Below are positions 22,804 to 33,101 of a stretch of 64,000 nucleotides of DNA, in pieces; position 1 is the first letter of the stretch, and the number at the start of each line of letters is the position of its first letter. The notes below the pieces were generated by a model. It saw only the letters and a list, made by a program, of their open reading frames with translations. It searched no databases and had not been told where the DNA came from. Origin of the DNA: Choanephora cucurbitarum (lineage: Eukaryota; Mucoromycota; Mucoromycetes; Mucorales; Choanephoraceae); contig JAIWNI010000009.1 in NCBI GenBank assembly GCA_025331435.1, forward strand, positions 186,001 through 250,000, written 5' to 3'. The position numbers and the translations under genes were made by a program.

Positions 22804-24185
22804 TTATTGCGATTGAACAAAGGTTAAGTTGACACAAAAGCCCTTCTTAAACTCTTTACACATCTTGTCATGATGCGCTGTATCTATATGTTCCTTTTTC
22901 AAATAGACAACATGGTTTAGCATGATGTGAATAAATGTAGTATTTAACCAAAACCCAAACAAAATGTTGCCTTTTGACTGCATATTGTTAACAAACCATT
23001 TGTATGAGTAAAGCAATGCAAGCCAGGATTTTCTTTTAACTTACATTGACAAACACTATTTGAAAGTCATGTTGAAAAAGATTTGGGGTGGTGTTGATGA
23101 GAATAGTATCTAGAGTTTGATTCAAGTCTGCCTACTTGAAGGTATGAATTCTCTCCGGAAGAAAAAAGGTTAATCATAAAGGCTATAGGTTACCTCAACT
23201 GATTTCTCTTGATAAATACATGTACCAGTAGTATTCAGAGCCTGAATGGTAAATTCCTTGTTGTCTTTTAGGCTTTCTGGAAGATCGTGAATAACCACTT
23301 GTACAAGTTTAAGCGTCACATCCTTGTTCTCATCATAGAGTGCTTGATTCTTTAACATAAAGTCATAGTATTCAACATAACGAATTTGACTTGGGATAGT
23401 AACACCCTAATGTTTATGTTAAACTTGTTCAATACAAGCTATAAATGTTTCACATACCTTCATGTTATGTGTCCGCTCTTTGCCGTAGAGTTGCATGGCT
23501 TCAGCTGCGTTTTTGGCTATTCCTGTATGTAACAACAAGGCAGCAATGACTGTGCCTGTTCTGCCTTTCCCAGCCTTGCAATGAATAGCAACAACATGGT
23601 TTGGGTCCTGATTGAGCCAAACAGTAGCATCTGAACAGAAATCAATTAAAATATGGAAAGGTGGTGCTTGATGATCTAAGAAAGGATAGCTAGCAGCTTC
23701 ATTGCTATTCAAATGAGAATAGAGCACACTGAAAGTGTTTTTTTTTCCTAACATTACCATGCTCAAACTTTGATAAATCATATTGCTTCTCCATGCGTCT
23801 AAAGAAAGAGTTTATTAAACAGTCTGCAGTCATCTTCTTGTGCTTTATTATTTACAGGTTATATACTTTGTATTGTCCAGGGTGTCGCATATCTAGAAAC
23901 CTGAATAACGTTCGTGCTCAAACAAGATCAGTCTGCCCGTACTGTCTAACTTGGTCATGTGTCATGTATACTTTTTCACTTGTACAAATGAGTTTCGGTA
24001 AAGACCTTCAAGTCCAGTTGAAGGGTATGCCATGGCAATGATTCTGTCAGTAATATCTGATATAAGCGGTTTAAAACAAGTCTGGCTTTTGCTCATCTAG
24101 TCAACTTACAACTCAAGTCTAAATTAACTTGGTTGTCAACATATCGCTTTCTGTTTTCTGAAACAAGTGCGCGTATCGAGTTCAT
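22804..24185 (-). CDS. PTEN: PTEN-like phosphoinositide 3-phosphatase
   Basis: Likely dephosphorylates PtdIns(3,4,5)P3/PtdIns(3,4)P2 at the 3-position. About seven exons. The N-terminus MNSIRALVSENRKRYVDNQV matches the basic lipid-binding start of PTEN. Then come RIIAMAYPSTGLEGLYRNSF, FLDMRHPGQYKVYNL, ASYPFLDHQAPPF, and the WPD-loop region FCSDATVWL with its Asp. The P-loop is HCKAGKGRTG, identical to the PTEN signature including both lysines that confer acidic-lipid preference. A C2 domain follows (IPSQIRYVEYYDFML, ILFGFWLNTTFI, FKKGFCVNLTFVQSQ). The protein stops right after the C2 domain, so it lacks the regulatory tail and PDZ ligand of animal PTEN, as in yeast and Dictyostelium-type forms to varying degree. 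The middle exon boundary near 23690-23770 is the least sure. Confidence 0.93.
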
Positions 24186-24534
24186 TGAGAGATAAGCACT
24201 AAAAAAGGAAAGTGTACTTTACAAAGTTGAAAATAATTCAATTTGAAATTGTTGCATAAGGCAAGTATACTTTCCATAAAGTTGCGCCATTTCCGAAAAT
24301 AGATTGTGCAGATGCCGATGAGACTAAAAACGTGTCTTCAAGTTTTAGATATTTGTAGATTCTTCATTTTTAGCTTAGCAGGAAAAAAATTTATTGAAAT
24401 TATATAATAATGCATTATTGCTTACATAAGGGAAAGTATAGAATAAAATTACAATTAATAAAGAAAGGCAGTGAAGGGGTATGAATTGTTCAATAATAGT
24501 ATGTGGCTTCTCTTGTTCTCTCCTTTTTTTTTCT
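24186..24534. other. Intergenic region between PTEN and the F-box gene
   Basis: 349 bp, holding the PTEN promoter and the 3' end of the F-box gene. AT-rich; a poly-T run at about 24520-24540 overlaps the end of the F-box frame. Nothing else seen. Confidence 0.5.
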
Positions 24535-26327
24535 CTATTTGGCAGCAGTTGAAATTGTCGGTAGATTAGCGTCATTTTCAGACACTTTCCACATCCACCA
24601 AGGACCTCCATATTCTTCATCGCCCCATCGTCCAAAGAGGCCCATAGGTAGACAGAAACGACCTGAGTATTCCCATTGCTCTCCAGAGTCAACATAGGTC
24701 TTTTCCCATGTGATCTGTCCTTCTTCAGTATCATCTACAAGGCCAGTCACTGTGAAGCGACCCAGGTTATCGATACCTGTGCCTTCAAAACGAGTTAAGG
24801 GGCATGTCTTTAAGTGCTTATAAGGGAATTGATCTTTTCGTTGAGAAGAGAGACGAGATACAGAGGGGAGGACAGGCGAAGATTGAATAGAACTAGTAAT
24901 GCTGTTGTTCATCTTGCGTTTCTTTCTAGGTTCGTTTTCTTCTACTTCAGCATCGTCTTCATCGTTTAGCCAGCGAGAAAACCAAGCAGATTGGTGAATA
25001 GGTTCACCAGAAGCATCTTCTAAAGGAACAATCTTTATGCTGATACGCATTGGACCATCAAACCAATCTTCAGTAGGAGTTTGTTGGTGCTGTGTGGTAT
25101 CTTCATTTTCTTCTGAATCTTGGAAAGTATAATAGCCAATCCAGTCACCTTCAATCAGATGAGCTTCACTGACAAAATGGCTAGCAGAGGCAAATCCTGA
25201 GTCAACATAAATGTTGCGCAGGGCAGTTGAGGATGAGGACGATTCAATATAACGCTTTTGTCTTTCTTCTAAGCATGGCCGGGGATCTCGTAAGGTTGAA
25301 AAAAACAAGTTTCGTTCATAGCGCCGTAAGAATTCAACATCGAACATTTCAGAGTGTAGGGAAAAGAGTGGAATAGGAATGCAGCCGGGAATGGCTTGGT
25401 AGATGTTGGGATGATTGGCAAAGATGGTAGCGAAGAAGAGGTGAAATGCAGAGGCGAGTGGGTCTTGGGCAGGATAAAATGAGGTATTGATAGGTTGTTG
25501 GTCGGTTGACGGAACCCAGGTATGGAAATATCTTAATGGCGTATGTTGTGTAATAAGCGTGTCTGCTTCAAAATTATATGCAAATTGGCTAAGTTCAGAT
25601 GAAACCATGGCTTCTTTTGAACAGAAGAACCGAGTAATTGAAAAGTCTGTATAACCAAAAAAAAAAAAAAGAGGTCAGATTTGATTGGCAGATTTGATCT
25701 AAATATACTTGCCATAATTCACAAGTAAAGATAAAATAGGCAATACTACAGGATAAACTTCTCGATCGCGATGAACAGCTAATTGAAATAAGGTACCAGC
25801 AGCTATTTCAACTTGATAATCTAACAAATGAGGGATATTTCGACAATCTGTGTTTTTTTTTTGAAAAAGGAAAAGTGGTTAGTCTATTGATTAAAATAAG
25901 CAAGAAAAAAAAAGAATTTACCATGTTCAGTCAACATTTCCCAAATGACTTCCCAGTCGATTTGATCTAGTATTTCAGTCTTTTCTGGTTGAAGAGCAAA
26001 CGAGTGGCATTGGTAGAGCGCCTTGCATCTTTTTTGTAGTGCTATCTGCCAATTAAGGGCATGATTTAATCGACGGCGGTAAATGGCAGCTGTATCGAAT
26101 CGATGTTGAAAGGCATATGGCCATAGAATATGTTTCCAGGGATCTTTATGTACAAGGTGATATAAATATTTACAGCATTGAGAAAGTTCCAGCAATGACG
26201 TTGGAAATAATTGGTGACGGTTGGTTGATTCCAAAGCAACACAGGTGATGATTTCTAATAAAAGTTCTTTTGGTAAAGACAGTAACATGCTAGTCGATTC
26301 AGACTGCCAAATAAGATGACTTGTCAT
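24535..26327 (-). CDS. F-box protein with an uncharacterised C-terminal beta-rich domain
   Basis: Probable substrate receptor of an SCF ubiquitin ligase. Three exons (25922-26327, 25713-25847, 24535-25646) give 550 residues. The F-box is near residues 15-60: MLLSLPKELLLEIITCVALE, then LLELSQCCKYLYHLVHKDPW. The middle has helical segments (RRRLNHALNWQIALQKRCKA) and LDYQVEIAAGTLFQLAVHRD. The C-terminal third alternates short strands rich in Trp, Gly and Tyr (EGDWIGYYTFQD, DWFDGPMRISIKIV, FEGTGIDNLGRFTVTGLVDD, WEKTYVDSGEQWEYSGRF, GGPWWMWKV), which reads like a lipocalin-type barrel similar in idea to FBXO31-type proteins. A basic KKRKM patch sits in a disordered loop. The second intron uses a GC donor. 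The bound substrate is unknown. Confidence 0.8.
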
Positions 26328-26390
26328 TATTTATTATAGATAAACAAAATTCATATAGATGTAAAAGGAAAGCCTTAAAAAAAAAGAAGC

Positions 26391-26444
26391 AAGAAAAAAA
26401 AAGGAAGAGAGAGAGAGGAGAGAGAGGAAGAGGGAAAAAAAAGG
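26391..26444. repeat. 54-bp homopurine tract in the F-box gene leader
   Basis: Every base from 26391 to 26444 on the + strand is A or G, with a GA-dinucleotide core. On the coding strand of the F-box gene this is a C/T tract 64-117 bp upstream of the ATG, like the pyrimidine-rich leaders of other genes here but more extreme. Such tracts can form triplexes or act as core-promoter elements. Confidence 0.6.
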
Positions 26445-27736
26445 TAAGAAGGGGGCCTAATAAGAGTAAAAATCAAGTATGATTAGGGTCTAGATTACCT
26501 CCGACTAAAAAAGGTAAGACCTGAACTGTTGGATTCTTTTCTAAATGTTATTAAGATAAAAAAAAAATTAGTCTATAGTGTATGCATGTATAAATGTGTA
26601 GTGTATATGATCGATCTTAGGGTTTCAGGCCTATAACAGGCGTTTTTATTTTATTTTAGTGCAATTGATATATTATTTAAGCTAAAACAAAGTCATCAAT
26701 GCTAAATCTTAAACGTGCTTTCTCTTCTTTTTTTTTTGTTCCAATCAAATTAGCAGCGAAGAACTTTTTTGTTTTCCTTCAAAAATTACTAAAATTGGGA
26801 TGCGGCGGATAGATTCTTTTAGGGTAAAGTGGAATGATCCTATTCTCATCCATTGAAAATCTAACTCTCGTTTAGTTCTTTTTTTCTTAATCCCTCTTTA
26901 CCTGATAATTTAAAAGCTCATATGAACAAACGAGTCTGTTTTTTCTGCGTTTTTCTGTTTTGAATAACATGCTCAATGGCAATAAGAAAATAGACCATAA
27001 AAAAAAAAGAGAGATAGACTAGATGTAATAGAACCCCGTTTATTGTATTACCTTGACTTTATCCATTTTTGGACAAACCCAGTACCACTGTGCTTCCACT
27101 CTCAATTGAACACTATTAAAAAAGAAACGTCGGTTGTATTTACAAACATTAAGATGCAATGTATGTTGGCCTTTGATTGATCAACTAAACCATACTTGCA
27201 TAAGTATGAGAGTCTATATGCTAGAAGGCTTGCTAGCTTAGTGTTGTATTTAGCTACATATATTAACACTAGTTCGTTTCGATCTATTCCAGTCATTTTT
27301 TTAGTGTTTTCAAAAAAAAAACACTTTTTTTTTCTTTGCTGATTGATAAAAATGCAACACACACCTTAATCTTCTAGAATTCTCTATTTTCTGATACATA
27401 ACAAAACATTATTCAATGTGTTCGCTCCATAGAAGATAATTCGTAATAATGCATTTATTTAACAACGACGCTGTATCTTCTTGAGTTAGCTTTAGATAGT
27501 GTGCTCTCAGTGTAACCCAGCGATTTTTAAAGAAAATAGATTGAAAGGACCTGTTTCAAAACCATAAATAGGCCTCTGTATCCCAAGATAAGATCGTATA
27601 CTAATTAGACAAACTATCTTTCTGTATCAGATGTACAGGGAACTAAATGTTGTTTCAAAGCCTTTGAGCAGCAAAGACAAAATGTGCCATTGAAGTAAGC
27701 ATTTGTATTAACAACAAATGTCAAATGGTTTATAAT

Positions 27737-27759
27737 TTGCGTAAGTTTTACTTACACAA
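27737..27759. repeat. Short inverted repeat (10-bp arms, 3-bp loop)
   Basis: Arms 27737-27746 and 27750-27759 pair in 9 of 10 positions around a TTT loop; the arm contains GTAAGT. It lies in the gene desert, and no function can be given. Confidence 0.45.
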
Positions 27760-30693
27760 GAATTGCACATGACATTTATCATAGAAAAAGAAGATGGTAG
27801 AAGAGAAATTAAGGGCTCCTCTTGAAAACTGAAGAACTAGCAGATACCATTGCACACACTATACAAATGAAATTGAGATAGAAAGATTTTTGAAGGATAT
27901 AACAAGATGATTTTGCCTTTTGTGACATACACAAATCATCATTCTTTGTATTTAGTTCTATAAAGCTTCTGCATGTCATCGAAGCAAATGACAACAGAGG
28001 AAGAATGACCTTAGTAAGACAGTAGCTACCCGGGGAAGCGAAAGAGAAAACAGACAGTGGACGTCAGCCAAAGAAGAAGGTTAAGAAAGCGGTACTCAGT
28101 ATTCGCCTGAATGCTCAATTCTTTGAAATGAAACTTAAACAACAGGATACCATTCGGCCTAAAAATATGCTTACTATAAAAGTGCAAATCTCAAGAATAT
28201 CAAGCACTCTCAAACTAAGCAAAATCATTAATATCTTTCTTTTGTCTCTCTGTCTAATAAGCTGGAATAGTTCATTCTTTTTTGCCTCTATCATCTTCAA
28301 AACTTACACCGATTGACCACCAATAATTGTTCGTAGATATGCTAGCACTATACTGGGAATGCTGTGACACCAAACAATTGATTTATGCTTCATTCTTGTA
28401 ACGATACTAAAAAATAGGAGGGTCCTTTATTAGAAGCAATACATCATCCTCAAAGAATTAGAATCTGTAGAATTCCTTTTTGGTACCTGAATTTCCTATC
28501 GAAAGTTTATAAATATTTCTTGCATTACTGACGGATGCAACTAAAAGGTGTAATTTCTTTCTTAGCAAAAGCCCAATTGGAACATTTAAAGGAAGGAGAT
28601 ATGTGTTGTACAGCTAGCCTCTGATTGAGTTTACGCTAGTGCAATGATCGTTCTTCTAAAGAAAATCCAATGTCCATCCAGACAAAAGGACCTCGAGAGA
28701 AAATGCTTGATATAGGATCTAGCGATTGAAGTCCATTGACTTTAGCCAAAAACAAGATGCATGAAAGACACTAAAATCGAAATTGGGTAAAGTCAATAGT
28801 GCATTTCTGTTGCTTCTTTCTAGCTCCCCAACCCTTATCTTTTCGTCTAATAAGCCATTAAGTCAAACAGACATTTGTTCATCTGTTTTGTTCTATGTGA
28901 TTCGATCTGGGTCAGCTTCCAGTCCTTTCTTTTCATACAATTTTAAAATGTCTATGGAAGATAATAGCAGTAGTCCAAAACAAATTTGGCTGCTGATGCT
29001 ATACTGATAGATTGCCTAATCAGAGCATTGTTTGTCTTTTTTTCAGTCTTGCAGACAACACTAAGAGTGTTCACCGGGATGTTTTCTCATTATCTGATAA
29101 CAATTAGAATAGTTGATATTTTTCAAATCTTTGCTTTGTTGTCTCTTGATTTAAGGAGAGCTGATCAGTCAACAACTCTAATTTAAGGAACTCTTCTTTA
29201 AGGTTCCTTGGAATAGAGTAAGGAAAGATCCCAATTTATAGACTCCTGGTTGTTTGTATTGAGCATTTGTAAGCTTTAAGTATCACAAACAGTAATAGTC
29301 CTTAGTCTTTCTTTCTTTATTCTTACTAAACTTTAGTGCAACAGTTCAAGTCTTGGAACCAAACAGCCTCATTAATTTGGTTATCGAATAGTTCAATATG
29401 CATATTTGTATGTTTAGAGAAACCCTTCCTCTCAGCTCAAACAGTTTACCTCTTGAGTTATAGAATATCTAACGATGGGCAAGTAAGAGGTGTAATAAAT
29501 TATAGAACCAAACACGATGAACCTTCGGTTTTGCTAGACTACTTAAGGAAAAGAAGAGGAGAGAGCTGGTTCTGTTTTGTTTTAGCGTGTAATGGTAGTA
29601 GATTCGTTAAGAATAAGTTCACCAAATTTAGTGTTGTTTTTTAATGCTAAAACAAAAGCACCTTTCTGAAAAAAGTTTGGCTGAGCAAAATCAACATCAA
29701 GGCACTTTTTCTCTTTCTCTCTGAACTTCTATTAGACGAGAGTTAAAGAGGCGTAATTGAGGATGAATATGTGTCAACAACTGAAACTCCTTTGGGTAAG
29801 AAAGTACTAGCACCTCAGCAATTTCTTGAATAGCTCTGTTCAAAAAGGAGTGCAATTAGTTCCAAAAACGCTAAGGCTTAGCTAGCACTTAAAAAGGAAC
29901 TTGTCAATGTAGTTGATCCAATAAATCACTGTCCGTTAGTTTTTCTCAAGAAGCCTTTGATTCGCTTGTCCTATAGTCCATATTGTGGACCTACAGTATT
30001 AAGGGCTCTTTCTTTTTCTTGAGAAGGCAAGCAAGATATTGTATGATTTTATGTTAAATTTTATGTCAATCATCAACAATTGCTTTAAAATTTTGGCTTA
30101 TCTATAAATCAAACAATTATTTGGCTCCTCTATCAAAGCAATGATAAAATGTTTCAATCAGTATGTTCTATTGCAATAAGCCCTTTCTTTTTTCGGTTAA
30201 TTCCAACTAAGGCTCCAAATTATTTTATTCATCTTTAAACTGACAAAGTCCTACCTTGAATTGAATTAGTTTCGATCCAAGAGATATTAGGCAAAGAGAT
30301 AAACATAAATAAAACATCATGTACATTCAGCGGTTCATACAGTAATTAGAGCGGAAATAAACCATTACTCTTCACTTCATTGCATAAAGCGTTGAACAAG
30401 AAGTAAACATCTGTCTTTCCTTGAGCATAGCTTAATATCGTTCCTTCACTATATGCATGTGACGACTTCCATGTCTGTTTCACTTTTCTCTCTTTTTGTT
30501 TTTCAAAGAATTTCAGTACTAGCAGGTTATTCACTTTGCACAGTACTTTCGTCCAAACTACTTGATACCATGAGCTTGACTTGTGTTCTCAAGATATAAA
30601 TTGTCTCTCCGATTGAGGCTGCACTTGGATAGCTTATACAGTCACGTCAAATTTATTCTCTCTCTTTCTTTCCATAGTGTGTCAAGAAGAACG

Positions 30694-32150
30694 ATGGAAG
30701 TACTTGAGTCTTCAATTGAATTAAAAGGTCATAAAGGATCTATTATTTCTCTTGAGTATTCGAAAAGCTCAGTTATAGGAGATCATTTATTAGCTTCTGG
30801 ATCAGGTAGAGCAAACTATATCAAATCGATTCATTCTTCTCTTATGGTAACATAATTTAGAGGATAACACTTGTAGAATATGGGACCTCAAATCAACACA
30901 AGTAGCTAAAGGAATCAAGGGATTTAGTGAGCCAGTAAGTATATCATGACAGAATAACCTAAAGAAAAAGTGATGTACATTTTTCTTGTAACAATAAAAA
31001 AGGACTTGCATGAAAATAACATCTGTTTTAGGTCACAAGCATTAAGTTCGCTCAAAAATCAAGTCTTCCTCTTATCTATATCGCATCAGGAACAAAAGCA
31101 CACACATTTGATTTAAGAAACGAAAGCGTCATGCTGACAGAGCCTATTCAAACTTATGAATTCAGCAAGGATGAAATCAATCAGGTAACGCTGAACATGT
31201 TTTATTGCTATTCTTTGCCCTTTCTAACTCTTTATAGATTGATGTGAATGAAAACAACAAGTTTATGGCCACCGCCGACGATGAAGGTGTTGTCAATGTC
31301 AGTAAGTGTATACATATTTCTTGATGTGTCTGTCACCAGCTTGATTTGACGTTCCGTTTCTTTAGTCGATCTGTCAACACATAAAATATATAAAAAGACA
31401 ACTAAAAAGCACAACAACGTAAGTTGAAAGACCGGATTGATTACAATCAGTTATCTCACTGAAATTTAGATATGTATGTCTGTCAAATTTAGACCTAGAA
31501 AGTCATGGGAAGGCAAGTTGTAGGAACAGTATGCTTTTCATATAAAAAAAAAACTAAAACTTATCAACTAAATAGTATGGTCTGGTGGCATGGACAGTAA
31601 GGTATATGAATGGGATTTTTCTCGAGGATTGCCAACCAACATATATGACATGAGCAACAAAGAGCCTTCAGCAAAGCAAATGTTCAACCCTCCTTTTGTA
31701 TATAATATGGCTGTTTCTTCGGATGGTGAATGGATAGCAGCTGGTTTAGGTGACACCAGTATTCAGTTACTTTCGCCTCCTAATAAGAAACAAAAGAAAT
31801 TCGAATTGCAAGAAAAGAGACTTGAGGATGGACATAATACCTTAGTCAATTGTTTGTATGTGGTTATTGGTCTATTATTAGCTTAGTTTCAATTGACAGC
31901 TGTTGTTTGATGTAGATCTTTTGTATCAACAACACACCTTCTTTCAGGATCAGCTAATGGTCAAGTAGCCCTTTGGAACCTGGATACATTGGAGAAAAGA
32001 GCGTTCAAGACGAATGATTCCTTTGGTAGGCTGAACAGCCTTTGCGTATTAGAGTCCGACAACAAGGACACTATGCTTCAATTTGCAGCTGCTGGTACAT
32101 CTCAATCTAATCAATCTGGTGCCTTGAGCATATTTACAATAAAAGCATAA
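30694..32150 (+). CDS. WDR53: WD40-repeat protein, WDR53 orthologue
   Basis: A beta-propeller of about 330 residues, likely a substrate receptor (DCAF) for CUL4-DDB1 ubiquitin ligases as proposed for animal WDR53. Eight or so exons. Repeats begin MEVLESSIELKGHKGSIISL; then EDNTCRIWDLKSTQVAKGIK, HTFDLRNESVM (a WDxR-type DDB1-binding box, FDLR), the signature NKFMATADDEGVVNV, KKHNNICMSVKFRPRKSW, VWSGGMDSKVYEWDFSRG, FVYNMAVSSDGEWIAAGLGD, and HLLSGSANGQVALWNLDTLE. The order and the ADD.G / FRP / GG.D blocks match human WDR53. The intron at 31513-31575 has a GC donor. The start ATG at 30694 is the first in the exon after an open leader. RPB10 follows 132 bp downstream on the same strand. Confidence 0.82.
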
Positions 32151-32282
32151 GCCACTGTATAAAATCAAGCCCTGCACTTAAAAAGGAAATGCTGTGACGC
32201 GCATTCGGCTTCAATTAGTTTCACTTATCAGCAGCATTTACATTTTTTTTTCTTTCTAAATAGCTTTGTTCTCTTTTACATT

Positions 32283-32629
32283 ATGATTATTCCTGTCCGT
32301 TGTTTCTCTTGTGGTAAAGTCATTGGTAACAAGTGGGATAGCTATTTGTCTTTATTGCAAGCTGAATACACAGAAGGGTAGGATAAAACCCAGTTGTCTT
32401 TCTCTTTATAAACCTTTATCTCACTTTTTTCCTTTCACAGTGAAGCTTTGGACGCTCTTGGTCTTAAGCGTTACTGCTGTAGACGTATGGTCTTGACTCA
32501 CGTTGACTTGATTGAGAAGCTTTTGCACTATAACCGTAAGTTTGGTAGCTCGTCTTGATTGGCATAATCTTAACCTTCATCTTCAACATTGTAGCTTTGG
32601 AACGTTCAAGAGATCGTGGACGTGCTTAG
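32283..32629 (+). CDS. RPB10: RNA polymerase I/II/III shared subunit RPABC5 (RPB10)
   Basis: Small zinc-binding subunit common to the three nuclear RNA polymerases. Three exons (first ends in GAAGG before GTAGGA; second ends TATAACC; third begins CTTTGGAA) give a complete 74-residue protein. It starts [20 protein letters not shown], ends ERSRDRGRA, and has the atypical zinc site made of CFSC (Cys7, Cys10) and the adjacent pair in RYCCRRM (Cys44, Cys45). Length and sequence are nearly invariant across eukaryotes, which fixes start and splice sites firmly. It sits in tandem close behind WDR53, so the 132-bp gap must contain its promoter. Confidence 0.97.
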
Positions 32630-33101
32630 AGATTGAAACCGTTCAGTCATTCCTCCTTATCTTTCTTTTTCTTTTTCCTCCCTCTCTTCATTACATGTAA
32701 TTATACAAAAAGCCTCATTAAATACACCTCATCTTTGCATATACGCAAGACAATCATCTTGGAGAGCGAAGTATACTTTATTCAGCAAAGATAGAATAGA
32801 GCAAAGAAGGGAAGCTTTGTTTTGTTTAGATGGGCTCCATAAGAGGACATTAGCTCAGATATCGGTAAGAATGCATGATGTTGGGCTTAATGGAAAGACA
32901 GTTTGTTTTCCTTGTGTGGAAAGAAGGGAAAAGAAACATAATTTCATGATAGACCTTGAGATATAGGTGCAATGAACAGGAAGGGGTTTATTAAGAAAGC
33001 CAAAAAAAGAGAGAGAGAGAGGAAAATGTACAGGTGGCAATTGTGTAGGAAAGGAAATATAATTTCATATACAAAAAGAGAAAGAAGGAGAGAAAGCATT
33101 T
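32630..33101. other. Convergent intergenic region, RPB10 / permease
   Basis: 472 bp between two stop codons. Contains a GA-rich stretch near 33000-33095 (on the permease strand, a pyrimidine-rich 3' UTR). No coding or RNA feature supported. Confidence 0.5.

Larger units (their letters stand above)
26328..30693. other. Gene desert, largest in the window
   Basis: 4.4 kb between two divergent genes with no supported gene. It starts with a pure-purine run (listed separately). Many frames of 60-100 codons exist on both strands, notably 28783-29186 and 29336-29644 (+), but none shows a domain, conserved motif or consistent splice pattern. The density of interrupted frames at 28.7-29.7 kb would fit a decayed transposon, yet I find no terminal repeats. 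A small hairpin lies at 27737-27759. No tRNA-type B-box (GTTCGA) was found. Confidence 0.45.
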
